Of a stretch of DNA of 64,000 nucleotides, positions 25,903 to 38,765 are shown in pieces. The notes under the pieces were generated by a model. It was given only the letters and a program-made list of their open reading frames with translations, ran no database searches and was not told the DNA's origin. A program made the position numbers and the translations under genes. Numbering within the stretch: position 1 is the first letter of the stretch; each line of letters begins with the position of its first letter. Source of the stretch: Daphnia carinata (Eukaryota > Arthropoda > Branchiopoda > Diplostraca > Daphniidae). The stretch is taken from positions 2,170,001 to 2,234,000 of the forward strand of contig NC_081335.1 of the NCBI RefSeq assembly GCF_022539665.2, given 5' to 3'.

Positions 25903-28130
25903 TTAAAATGTTGTTTTGGTTCCACCATTAGATTCAGCTACATCGCCAACTTTTTCGAAAATTTTTCTATCATGGCGACTTTCGTCAACCTCATCACCCG
26001 TTTCGTCTTGGCTCGAACCACCACTATCGTCATCGCTTGAATAATCAGCACATTCTTCGTACCGCACCATCTTTGTTGGTGGGCTGAAAAAAAACAAAGT
26101 TAAAAATAATGCTTCGTCTTTTACAGCTAACTTTTTAAAATCCACCCTGAATCGTAATGACGACGTGAAGACGATGATGCGTTTAGACTGCGAGGTGGAC
26201 TCGAAGGGGGTGATAGTGCTTGCCGGATTCGCCCTTTTCCCTCGTTCCAAAAATGGGACTGTAATCGGAAATGGTATAAACACTTAGACACTTTTTCAAA
26301 CCGTCATTCAAAACGGGGTAAATTACGATTCTTCCTTCGCGTCCAAACAAAAGCAAAAAATTGCCAATGAACTCCTTCGACTTGTCTTCCCATTTCTGGA
26401 TTAAATCTTGCCTTTTTTCTCCGATATTTTCAATGACTTTTTTGCCCTTGTTTTTTAGCTCGTCCATTTTGTTTTGTAAGCGAAAGGTTTTTTCCTGTCA
26501 ACAAATTTTTCGTTTTGTAACCAGAAACCATAAACTGGTATTTCTAGATAATGCTTACTTTGATATAACCAACGTTTAGTTCTCTTGCAGAGTACCCACG
26601 GGCCAAATTTCGTCGAACATAAACATCGTAGTCTTTGACGATACGCGCTACAACATCAGAAGTTGACACACCCTCTAGAACGAATAAAGGTAGAATAAAT
26701 ATTTTCGGTACCTAAGGAAAAGTGTATTTTTAACGTTACCTGTTCGTTCAGTTGCTACAAACATCCCTCTAGCTTTTATGTGGGCATAAATGTCGTCACT
26801 ACTTCCTGCCGAGTATGGAATCTCATCATGGGCTACGAAGTCAATCTATATGATAAGTTTAATTAGCACATTCGCAGGAAATGCTCAGTCAGTAAAAACC
26901 TTATGTTTGTTTAGAAACTCATCGTCCAGAGTCCAAGGGGCATCTCGAACCACTTCATCGACGTACCGACAGTGCCTAACAGCCTCGTAGCGCTCGTTTT
27001 CATCCATGACTGTTCGACCTTTATTTTCGTGGGTTAAACTGTCACTGCAGACTGCAGGAAATGAAAATGTTTTGAAAGAAAAACGCTAATCTAATGCCAA
27101 AGTAAACAATGATATTTCAAGAATGATTTTCCTCTCAAATTTACCTCCTACTAGAAGGTAGACATTTGGGAAAATTCGCTTGGCTTGCATGAGCTGCCGT
27201 GCGTGTCCCTGATGAAAAAGGTCATAAATCCCGTCCGCATAAACTCTAACGGGGCGATGCGCTGTGAAAGGTAATGAGAAAAAAGTCTTTCTAGTATGTA
27301 TTACATTTTACCAGGGCTATGAAGCCAGAAAACCTACTAGCCAGTTCGACTGGCATATGTTTCTACTTAAAAAGATAAAAGAGGGTTTGGTTTCAGTCAT
27401 TTAAAAATGCAAAAAAATAGGAGAGCTTTTTAAAGTCCTGTCTGAATTTTTAATACAGGCAAGAAAAATGATTCATGTAAGTTTAAAGGAGCAAAAAATT
27501 GGAAGTGAAAACCCTGTTTTTTTACCTCATTCTAAAGATAATTTTGGTCGAAAATATTTTACTGTTATTTAATACCATAGAAAATGCTAAGAATAAATAG
27601 TTGAGACATGCCTGTGTCACTCTGGGCCATTTCAAGTGTAACTTTTAAGGAATAGTCACAAAGATCCAATGCTGCCAATGCCTGTTCATCCTCACTGAAT
27701 GGCGCTGGTTCAACCTGGAGGATTTCATAGGGATGTTAGTATAGCACTATCTCTCATGGATGGGAACCAACAAAAACCAACATCTCCAATTTTATCTAAA
27801 AATCTTAAGAGAACTGAAATATTCAACTGTCTGAAGAACCTGTAACATTAGCCAATTTTGTTATTGAAAAGTTACTTCTTACAATCTAGGAAGCGAGAAT
27901 TATATTCTGTCAGAAGGAAATTTAAAAAATTAAAATTTTCATAACATGTAACCAAAGTTGGAGACTGGAACGTTACCGCACTAGATTTTAAGTTATGGGA
28001 TGTAAGAATGTTGACTAGGAAGGTGAGCAAAACGCGTTACCTTCGAAAATGTTGGTGCCGGGAGTGATTTAATTGTGCGCGTTTCAGTTTCTTCGCGCTC
28101 ATGCGGTCTCTTTCTCGACGTCATTTTCAT
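25903..28130 (-). CDS. CTP:phosphocholine cytidylyltransferase (CCT)
   Basis: Nine exons on the minus strand: 28130-28041, 27714-27612, 27261-27145, 27051-26900, 26845-26740, 26674-26559, 26494-26327, 26258-26146, 26083-25903; 1146 nt, 381 aa (human PCYT1A 367). The N-terminus carries a basic nuclear signal SRKRPHERE. The catalytic domain has [17 protein letters not shown] with the HxGH motif, [24 protein letters not shown] and the RTEGVSTSD signature. An amphipathic M-domain helix follows ([10 protein letters not shown], then [17 protein letters not shown]), then an SPPSSPPRS phospho-region and an acidic tail. CCT makes CDP-choline, the rate-limiting step of phosphatidylcholine synthesis, and is switched on by membrane binding of the M domain. 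A second ATG six bases inside is also possible as start. Intron 2 begins with GC, not GT. Pcyt1/Cct1/Cct2 are the usual names; I leave the symbol open. Confidence 0.95.
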
Positions 28131-28652
28131 GTGCGGTATTATTAAACATATAAATTTAAAGATGTATTACAAAACTGATGTTACTGGCACATTCATAGAA
28201 ACTTGGACTCTCGAAAACTGCTAAGAAATGTCTACTGACAGTAGCAGCGTTGCCTACTCAATCGGCTCCGCTGCGCGGCAAGACAGATAAGAGAGAAAAA
28301 AGAGACAAGTCGAGAGAGATAGAATCAGTCTGTCAGACTCGGAGGGATAAACTATTTTGCGATTTGGTGAAAAAAAGTTGCTACTGTTTTATTGTTTTCA
28401 TTATTATCTTGTAAAATTATTTTGAAAGATGACGACCACTACAAAATACTGCAGCATTGTCTAAAATTGGTAAATAGGCTGCGCTTTGTGTGGGTAGGGC
28501 CTGCTGACTATAGAGCAACAAAAAAAAAAAAAGAGCCATGGTTCTATCAGAGTCCTGGGTCTATGACTCTGCTGCATCTTTTGCGTTAACCGATTCTCCG
28601 CTGCATAACTGTGGGCAGCACCGTTCCACAACAACAAACTGAAGCAACTAAG
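28131..28652. promoter_or_regulatory. Divergent promoter region between CCT and RSF1
   Basis: The two start codons face away from each other with 522 bp between them, so both promoters must lie here or overlap. No TATA box at a suitable place was seen; a purine-rich GAGAGA-like stretch lies at about 28290-28325, which could be a GAGA-type site. The motif assignment is tentative. Confidence 0.4.
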
Positions 28653-31600
28653 ATGGCCGCAGCCAACGACGCTAGCGTCGTAACTTGCACAAATAATTCG
28701 GATTATGCCGTCATTTGCTCCTTTTTCGAACAGTTTGGAGACAAATCTGGATTACTGTTTCCTTCGTTTCACGATCTGCAACAAATGCTAGAAAATGTTG
28801 AAGAAGGTTGGTTTTCGTTTGCTTAAGCATCCTAACACTGACGTTAAGCGGTTTTTTGACATGTGTATTCTTAACCAAGTTTTTTCCTTATTTTGAATTG
28901 GGAAGACAATTTTCAACTGCAACGTTTCTTTATTTACTATTTCCTAGTTCCTTATCCACTCATTGAATTGCATGTCAAACTCATGAGGAAGCTAAAAAAG
29001 TCTGTCAACTTTGATCGCTGGGAAAAAGCAGCTGCCAAGTATGCCCATACCTACTCAGATCAAGATGGATGGGAAATTGAAAGGTTTGGATACAAGAAGA
29101 TTAATCTTGCTGTAAAATTACGGTTACTAAAGGTAATTAAATTTGCTAAATATTTTGTGAATATATCTTAGTAATTTGTGATATTTTTAAAACATAGAAT
29201 TTACTTGAAGCACAGTTTGATGGCAACATAAAGTTCAAAAATGAAATTAATAAAGTGACTAGTGATGAGTTAAGGTTACAGCCTCTTGGAAAGGATATTC
29301 AAGGCAGGCGCTACTGGCATCTTCTTGATGATGACTGCAATTTGAGAGTTTATCGTGAAGATCTAGATGAAGAAAGCTGGGACCTAGTATCTAGGTAAAA
29401 TAATTTTTCATTCAAATATACATAACACATGTAGTACATCTTTCATGATACATGCATGTGTTGCACTTTGTAGTGACAAGGAAAGTATGCTGAAACTCAT
29501 TGAGCACCTAAATTCTTGTAAAGATTTGCAAGAAGATGGAGGAACCTCTCCTGCAACATCGGAAGAAAACAGTGCTAATGGCCAAGAAGAATATCCTAAA
29601 ATTGACACTGAAGACCAAGTACAACAACCAGTTGAGTGTCCTACTGGGGCAAAGAGATTAAAATCTGAATCTGTTGAAGTTCCAGCTACTTCAGATTCAC
29701 ACATGGAGTGCATTGTAGGGGAAACCATTGAAAGCCCAGTCCTTGTAATTAAGGGTGAAGGAAATGGGGCAGACTGTGACACCGGTAATCCTGGTGAAGG
29801 CAAAAATGAAGAATCGTGTGAGTCTCACTGTTCAAATAGCGAGCAGGGTAAACTGGGCAATACTAGTGTTGTTGCTTGTGAATCAGATGAGTTAAACCCC
29901 TGTACCGAACCAGGTGACCCCTTGGCGATCTTGCAACCAAAGGCGGAATCATTCAGTTCAGTGTCAAGTAGTGTTTGCAATTCTAACACTTCAACTTCCG
30001 GTTCGGATAATGTGACAAAGGCTCATCATTCGCAATTAGAGAACGAAACCAGTGTTGAAGCAAAAAGTGTCACAAAACTTACAGTTCCCGAAAATTCTTC
30101 TGAAAATCCAAGTGCTTTAAATTCTCACGATAAGGAAATATCCGGCTCGTCATGTAAACAAACTGGTTCAGCCATCGTCCATCCTCCATCCAGTAGCGCC
30201 GATTCTTGCAAAGAGATGATACATGTCGAAAGCAGTTTAACAACCGTTCTTCATGAGGATGAGCCTGTCAGTATTGAGAAACCGTCTGTCGAAGCAAATG
30301 TATTTCCTAATCAGGAAGGATATCTCAAACCATCAGAAGATAATGGTATTGCAAAAGAATCCAACGATGATGAAAATAGGCCTCTCATAGTAGACACCAC
30401 GGACCGTTGTGCCGTTCCTGAACAGACTTCCACCTTTGAAAATTCAACTCAGCTACCCTTTTCACAAAATCAAGAGCTTCCAAAATTTGGCTGTTCTTCA
30501 CCAATTGTTGGGCTAAATCCTATACAACTCAAATTCGCAACCGCAGAAGAATCGGCCCCTATTTCCGATGGTCCAATTTCTAGCGACCACTGTTCTCCAT
30601 CAACCTCCGAAATCGTTACCCCTAACCTAATGCCGTCAACGGAATGTATACCTAGTGCTATAGAGGAAGAAAAACAAATTGCCGAACCCCTTTCAGTGCC
30701 GGCCTGTTCTACTTTGGTACAAAAGGATTCGTCTGAAATTGAAGAATCTCATTCAGAACAAATAGTAGAACTTAAAAACGAACCTTTAGAAAATTCAAAT
30801 TCGAATGTAATAATAAATGCAAATACTACTGAGGCAGAAAGCCAGCTTCCGATTCAAACCACTCATGAATCTCCTGCCCAATCTGGAATCAACCATGAAA
30901 TAGTGATTCCCGTGGTTGACTGTTCCACCCCATGTGATGAAAACAGTATATGGAAAGTGGACGAGACGTCCAAGTCCAGCGATGTGCCTAATGTTTTAAA
31001 GGAAAGCAACATTGAAGAATCTGGACCGCTCGACTTCGGTGTGGCAAGTGCAATACAGTCGGCAAAATCTTTTCTCCCTGGCGCTGTGCCAGTGAGTGAA
31101 AGAGCAGCAAATGTTGCTGTTGTCGATTGTACAAAAGACAGTGATCCTCCGTCTGCACCGTGTAGTTTACAAGAAACGCCTCAGTGCTCTGAAAGTGACC
31201 CCATCAGTGGGAGTACAATCCCTCTCACGTTGAAAGAAGAAAATAACTACTCATCACCTGGAAATGAAAGTGAAGGAACAAATGAAGTCCACTCCAGCCG
31301 TAGTGATGTGCCGCTGACCCAAACGAACGATTTGACTAGTGTTTTACCAGCCGTAGGCACTACGTCTGCCCCAGTGCCCGATGTTGAAAAAAGTTCCGAA
31401 ACGCGGACTTGTCCTGATACCGTAAATCAATCCGATTCGGATGAATGTGTAGTGAATGTTGTAAGAACAAGCCCCGAACCTACATCAAATGAGGTTGATA
31501 CCGTGTCGGTTTCCAAATTGTCTGAATTTCGATGTGTAAGTCCTGAAGATCTACAAGATGCGGAGAAACTAAACAGCAGCACCGTGCAAGAGCTCACAAA

Positions 31601-34600
31601 TGAAAAGGAAATTCAATGTACAATGGAGGACAAGTTGCATCCGGTTGACAATGAACCTTCCACCAATCGGATAGAAAATATTGCAGATAAAGAAGAACCC
31701 GCAGAAACGGAGTGTTTAAGTAGCTCTGAGGAGCAAGGGGGAACAGACACGACAATCCTAAAGGACGAACAATCCTTACGAGATTTACAAAAAGGAAATG
31801 AAATTACGAATACTATGGATATACTTGACAAAAAAGTTTCTGCGGACGAATCAGAGGCTATTGAAAAAATACCAAATACCTCTACAGAAAAAAGCCTGTT
31901 TTCAACTGAAAAAGGAGATGAGTTCTTCGTTTCGCAAAAGAACGTGTTGAATGAAGTGCGGCTCGAGAAGGCTTTGGAAAAAGAGGAGATTGAAAGCGTA
32001 CGATTAACGTCGAGAAAAGACGAAATAACACCAGTCCAACACCATTGTGAATCAGACGCAACTTCACAAGAGATCATATTAAATCAAGATGATGCGCTGA
32101 AAGCAGAAGAAAACAATCAAGCTACTACACTAGCTGAAGTCCCAACTGGACCGGACATTGCGATCGTTCCAGATTCTAGCCGGGAAATGGAATCAAGTAC
32201 AATTTCAGAGGACATAAAGCCTGAACAGGTTGATGAGTCCAAGGCAGAAGAAAATCCGATGGCAACTACCCTAGCTGTAATTCCATCCGGATCAGAGGTT
32301 GCGGAAGAACCAGAATCCAACCTAAAGCTTGAATCAAACGAAATTTCGCAGGACCTAGTGAGTAAGCAGCCTGATAAGCCTAAAGCAGCAGAAGACTCAG
32401 TTGCAACTCCTCCAGCTAAGATCCCATCCGAACAAGAGGTTGCGGACGAAACAGACGCCGACCCAGAGCATGAATCAAACGCGATTTCGCAGAACATAGA
32501 GTATAAACAGGCTGATAAGCCTAAAGCAGAAGAAGACTCAGTTGCAACTGCCCCAGCTGAGATCCCATCCGCGCAAGAGGTTGCGGACGAAACAAACCCC
32601 GACCCAGAACATGAATCAAACGCGATTTCGCAGAACATAGAGCCTAAACAGGGTGATGAGTCCAAAGCTGAAGAGAATTCAGTAGTACCTGCACTAGCTG
32701 AGGTCCCATCCGAACCAGAGGTTGCTGAAAACCCAGAACCCAACCCGGAACAGGAATCAGACACGATTTCGCAGGACATACAGCCTAAACAGGCTGATGA
32801 ATCTAAGGCGGAAGAAGATTCAATAGAAACTGCCCAAGCTAAGATCCCATCCGGATCAGAGGTTGCGGAAAAATCAGACCCCAACCAGGAACTTGAATCA
32901 AACGCGATTTCGCAGAACAGAGAACCGACACAGGCAGATGAATGTAAGGCAGAAGAAGACTCAACAGCAACTGCCTTAGCTGTGCTCCCATCCCGACTAG
33001 AGGTTGCGGAAGAACCTGACCCAAACCTTGAACTTGAATCAAATGCCATTTCACAGGACATAGAGCCGAAACTGACTATTTCGCAGAACAGCGAGCCTCA
33101 ACAGAATTATGAATCTAAGACAGAAGACGACTCAGCAGCAACTGCCCTAGCTACGGTCCCAACCGTACCAGAGGTTGCGGAAGAACCAGACACCAATCAG
33201 GAATCAAACGGGATTTCGAAGGATATAGAGACTAAACGTGCTAATAAGCCTAAAGCAGAGGAAGAGCAAGTGGCAACTGCCTTAGCTAAGCTCCCACCCA
33301 AACCAAACGTCAGGTTGGATGATCCACCAAAAATTGAGTCAATCATAGTGGAAACCGCAAAAGTTTTAAAGGAAGAAACAGAAAAAGATGCAGACATCTC
33401 TACACCTCCAGAGAAACAAGAGGCAATTCTACTTAAGTTTCCAAAAGAAGTTCCGCATCTAATGGTTTCTGAGATCAAAGAAAAGAGTGAATTGATGCAG
33501 GGCTTTGATGGTAACTGCAAGGTTTCGATAGATCCTGTTCAGAAGGAATTAAAAGAGGAAATCCTCGTTGCTGTTATAAAGCAGGAGTCACCGTCAGTTC
33601 ATGAAGAACCAGAATCAAACTCGATTCCTATGATTCCACCAAAAAGCGAACAGTGGCAAACAGAATCTGGAAAGGTCTTGACCTATAAAGTTCCTGAAAA
33701 CGAAGAAGTTTCTGTTCCGACTGTAAAGGACGTCCAGTCCGATGTTCGCAATGAGGTTCTGTCAGGCGCAACGTCGGAGGCTGCAACAGAAAAGGAACCG
33801 TCAGGAGAAGATACAAAAATTTGCGTTTCAGAAAGTGAGCAATCGGAAGAAAAGGTCAAGATTTCGTCATTCAAACAAGAACTTGTAATTCCAAAAGGTC
33901 AGCTGAACACAGAACTTCAGAGCGATGGAGACACTATGATGAGTTCTCAACTTGAAATCCCTGTGCTTCTTGTGAAAGAGGAATCACCCCCTATGGTCCC
34001 AGATAAAAGTATATCAGACGACATCCGTGACGGTTGTGGTAGTAAAATTCCAATTGCAGTGCCAGAGAAAAATCAGGGAGAAGAGCGGTCCGTAGCTGAT
34101 GAGTTAGAGACAATTCCGAGATCTGCGTCTTCTGATGGCAAAGAACCCGTGCAAAAAACACCTGCCTTGTCCATCCCTGAAAAGGAGGAGAAAGAAGCCG
34201 TCGCCATATCTGAAGTTGTGAAATCGGAAGAAAGCGATACACTGCCCAAAGTACCCAATTCTTCTGAAACGCCACAAAATGTGGAAGAGAAGACAACAGA
34301 TCAACCCAGTACAGAAAAATCTTCGAATTTAAATCAGTTAACTTTCGATTTCGATTCTTCTGCTCCAGTGGCAATAATTTTACCGCCTTCAAAGAAGCCA
34401 GATACGTCAACCAAGCGCCGTGGACGGAAGCGAGGAAGATGTGGTCTTGATGGCAACACTGACAGCGGTAAAGAAAATGACGCCCAGCCGATGGTTCTCC
34501 GACAGAGCTCACGTATTGCAAAATTACGAGAGAAAGAGGATGAAGATCGACGCAAGGAGGAAGCGGCACGTTTACAGCGGCTGAAGGAAGAACATGAGCG

Positions 34601-37600
34601 TCGGGAGAAAAGGCGATCTGCCCGTGATGAGAAGATGAAGAAGATGGAAGAGAAACAACAACGACGACAGTTGAAAACCACTACTAGAGAGGATGTGGTA
34701 AACACTCTAAAGCCAATCTTTTTCAGGCTGATTTTAATTCCTTTTTACCATTTGTTCTATTCAGACCTACAGGCAAAGTGAAGAGGAATCTTCTAGTTCT
34801 GACGAGGAAAAAAATTCCGAAGAGGAAGGTCGCAAGAAAAAAAGCAAAAAGGACAAGCGAAAACATAAGAAGAAGAAAATTGACCGTCCATGGGATTCAA
34901 CAGATTCCAGGTATTTTCATCATCCGTGTAAAAGAGTAAATGTGTTTATTCTGATTTATTTTATTTATTTGTTGTGTGCTTGTTACCGTTCTTTTTCTTT
35001 AGTGAGAAAAGCAGTGAAAGTGATGTAGATGGGTTGGATGACCTACAGGTAGAAGAAGAGAACGAAGAGCTTGTCTTCAAATCTGATCACGAATTCTCAC
35101 CTGAGTCAGACTTGGATGACGAAGAGGAGACCGTCCAGCCTACCAAACATGCTAGGACTGCAAGAGCTGGTAAAAATGTCATTCCAAAGCGTAGCGCAAC
35201 ATTGTTTTTCTTAACTGTTTTTTCTTTTCGGTAATAGGTATTGTTCCTAAAAAGAGGGGTCGATCCAAGAAGGTTAAAGTAGAAGAAGAAATTGAAGAAG
35301 AAGAGGCTGTAGCAACCGAAGAAGAAGAGGAAGAAGAAGAAGCCAAGTGTCACAAATGTGGCCAATCTGATCATCCAGAATGGATCCTACTCTGCGACCG
35401 CTGTGATGGTGGATGGCACGCCAATTGCGTCAAACCACCTTTGCTGGTCATTCCTGAAGGCCATTGGTTTTGCCCACCCTGCGATCATGTAAGGATCGGT
35501 TATTTAATTTCAAATTTTTCCCAGGGCTTATCTTTTTATTAAATTGAATTGAATTGTGAAATAGGCCACGCTGTTGGAACGTTTGCAAGAAAGACTCGAA
35601 GCCTATGAATTTTTGTTGCAAGAGAAAGAAGCGGAACTCGAAAGGAAGAAAGAGCAAGAATTGGAGGCTAAACTTGCCAAGGAAGAGGCTGATAAACAGG
35701 CATTGTTGGAAGCGGAAGAAGAAGCTCAAGAAGACGACGAGGAGGATGAAAAAATTAGTGAGGCTGGAGACTTGGGTGCCGATGGTGAAGACGAAGAAAC
35801 TTCAGAAGATAGCGGAGAGGATGAAGACGAGGAAGATGAGGATGATGCAGAGAACGACGAAAGTGACGAAAATCTGAACGGAAGAAGGCAACGCAAAGCC
35901 GCCAAACAAGCCAATTATTCCTTCAAGGACTTTGATGATATGATCAAATCTGCTTTAAGGGTAAGAAAACAACTGCTCTCTACTTCTGGCCAAGTTGGGC
36001 TAATGATTCTATTATTTTTCTTTAGGATGAAGGTGACGAAGAGGAAGAAGAATCAGGCGGCAAAGGTAAAGGCAAAGGTCCGAGGTCCGGCGTTGAAGGC
36101 AATAGCGAAGACGATGAAGATAAGCCTCGATCACCACCAGGGTCCCGTCCATCAGGCATCGGCAACAAACGAATCTCCACCAGCGACGACGATAGCGACG
36201 TCATGCCTCAAGTCCTCCGCAAAAAGAAGGCTCGTAAACTCAACGACCTGAGCGCCACGAGCAATGAGGACGATTCAGACGAAGATTTCCAGGGCTCATC
36301 CGCTGAAGGCAGCGACAGCGATGATGACGACGAAGAGGCCAGTGACAGTGGAGACAGCTTTGTTGTGGACGATGATAGTGACGATGATGATGTCATCCAC
36401 GTCAGAGCTAAAAAGAAGGCAAGAGTAGCCTCCCCCACCATCCGGCGATCGGCTAGGAGCTCCCGCAAAAGAAATCTTCGAAGTAATTTACATGAATGGA
36501 TTGCCTTAGTGTTTGCCCTTAAATAACTTCATTACATTCTAGTGGATAGCAGCGATACGAGTGAAGAAGAAAGCGAATACGAGGAAAAGCCGACCAAACG
36601 AAAAAAAGGCAATGAATCCTGGGACTCATCAGGAGCATCGAGCAGTGATGCATCGTGGGGCAGATCAAAGAAACGAAGGTTGGTTTTTTCTTGGACAAAA
36701 GATGTGTTTTAATTTGCTTAACCGATTGTGAAATTAAAGTGCGACCAAAAGTAGAGCCAAACCAGTTGCTGCTCCAAAACCCAAGCCCAAGCCACCTCCC
36801 CGTAAGGCGCCTGCCAATCGAGGTAGAGGTCGTGGAGGTCGGACCAACAAAGTGGAATCGGACGACGAGCCTTTCCGCTCGAATGTCAGCGTAAAAAAGC
36901 TAAAGGTAAAAGACCTTTCAGATTCGAGATTCGAGATGATTCTGATTACATTGTCGTATTGAATATTGTAGGAAGCTCAGCCAGTGAAGGCACAAGAGGA
37001 AGAAGATAGTGATCACGCTCAGAAGCGCACTACTCGTGGGCGACAGATCAGTTATAAGGAGCTGATTAGCTCAGGAGACAGCCAAGACGAAGACGGCAAC
37101 ACCGCCAAGAAAATGGGAACGTTGTTCGCAGCTGACCGTATAAGGAACATGCCCGGCGCAGCCATTAGAGGAGGTGCCAGCCGAAGGGGAGGCCGTGGGG
37201 GAGTAATAACACAAGCACCAAGCCGTGTGAATGTGTCTGGTGATGACAGCACACCTGTGCCTGTCAGTGTCATTTCTTCTCGGATTGGTGCAGCTCTCAA
37301 CCAAGACGATGAATCTCGTTTTTCCGGTTCTACTGATACGATCGAATTCAGTAGCGCGGTGGCATCTGCCACAGCCGCCGCATCCGCCTACACGACCGGG
37401 GACGAGAGCCACACTTCCACTGACATCGTTACGCCCAGCATAGATCCTGATTTATCTACCTTGCCCTTAGTTCTGCCTCAGGAAGACGAAGCAAGTCCCC
37501 TAATCAAAGAAGAGCTTCCAGCTATTGTTCCTGTCCCTGTTCTGTCACAGGACCTTCAAGTAAATTTGTGATACATTTTTCGCCAGCTTTAAGATCTTCT

Positions 37601-38765
37601 AACCGATTATGTTGTTTGTTTTATCTTTATATCTTTTTAGATTTCTAGATTAATTCAGCAGCGGCCAGTCGATGTTCCACCTACATTACCACCCGACTTG
37701 CAGATCAATCGTCTCATTAATTCTCATACTATTTCGAGCAGTAACAGTAGCCCGGCGAGACAGAGTCCAGGAATTCTACCACAACAGCGGCTGCTCCGAG
37801 ACGTTCTGGACAGCCAAACACCGCCACCTGCCGTCCAGCTATCTCCAATATTACCGACGCAGCCGCCAATCATTGCGCCTAGTGTCGAACCTCCCCTCTA
37901 CAGCCACGGCGGGGTCATCAAACAGACGAGGCATTCTCTACCGCCAACGCCTCCGCTTTATTCCAGTCCCCATGTCGTGAAAACTAGCGATTTGATTGCT
38001 TCGTCGACACCACCATCTGTCATTAGGCCTTATCCCACGACAGCAACAGCGTCTCCGTTGAGCCCAAGCATTAGCGGAAGCTCAACACCTGGTAACCCTC
38101 TCAGTATTCAAGGACTGCTAGGAACTGGTCACGGTTCTCCTGGTTCGAATCCTTCGGCTCCACCATCTTCGCATCCTAGTGGTCATTTACGGCCGTACGG
38201 CAATACATCGCACATGATAGGCCACGGACCATTCCTCAATCATACGCCTTACGGAAGTCCGTACAGTGCCGTGCCGCCTTCACGGACGAGCTATATGGGG
38301 ACGCCTGTCACCCCGACTCCCCGTCCGGCCTACTCGCCCATGTATCCGACATCCCACATGCCGCCGCACGGCCTGCCACTGCATTCACCGTATCAACATC
38401 ATGGCCCACCTCTGAGACCGACTTCTAGCTACCAGCATGCCGGTTTCCCGCAGGCCTTTGCGGCTGCAGCTGCAGCTGCCGCCAGTGCCGAAGAAGAGCG
38501 TAGAATTTATAGGTCAATATTGAGAAAATTGACTTTTAATTTTGTGTATTTAACATTCTAAAGTTTCGTTTTGTTTCACAGAGTTGCAGCTCAGACGTCT
38601 AGGGAATCTGGAGCAGATAACTACGAGCCAGCAGCAAGCGCTGGGCTGTTGTTGAAAGGTGGTGCCGAAGATCCTGCGCCAGCAACCGCAGTGCCTCCCG
38701 AAAGTGAATTTGGTGGACTGGTGTCTTACTTCTCAAGCCAGCAGGAAGATTTCGAAGAATCATGA
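28653..38765 (+). CDS. RSF1: Remodeling and spacing factor 1 (RSF1), unusually long
   Basis: Fourteen exons: 28653-28806, 28948-29132, 29198-29394, 29474-34697, 34765-34910, 35003-35169, 35238-35488, 35565-35960, 36026-36482, 36543-36678, 36740-36905, 36972-37559, 37641-38512, 38582-38765; 9123 nt, 3040 aa against 1441 aa in human. The N-terminal WHIM/DDT-like region (about 10-180) matches RSF1: FAVICSFFEQFG-type opening, IELHVKLMRKLKKSV, RLQPLGKDIQGRRYWHLLDD. Residues 179-1920 come from one 5.2-kb exon and are acidic and low-complexity with tandem 47-residue repeats. A C4HC3 PHD finger (CHKCGQSDHPEW, then CDRCDGGWH, CPPC) is at about 2061-2107, followed by a charged coiled coil, acidic tracts and a proline/serine-rich tail. 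RSF1 is known to pair with the ISWI ATPase in the RSF complex that spaces nucleosomes. The ATG is chosen for its match to the RSF1 start and a purine at -3. Confidence 0.93.
32090..33306 (+). repeat. Tandem 141-bp (47-aa) repeats inside RSF1
   Basis: About eight and a half in-frame units. The consensus runs KAEEDSVATALAEIPSEPEV, then AEEPDPNPELESNAISQDI and a KQADES joint. Most unit starts are 141 bp apart. Unit 7 carries a small insertion and unit 8 is shorter. Units 3 and 4 are the most alike, so the array is still changing. The acidic composition fits the neighbouring linker of the protein. Confidence 0.85.

Noticed and set aside
32117-33061. 314-codon open frame on the minus strand inside RSF1
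   Set aside because: It mirrors the in-frame 141-bp repeats of the plus-strand coding exon and is Ser/Asp-rich with no domain. It is a shadow of the repeat array.
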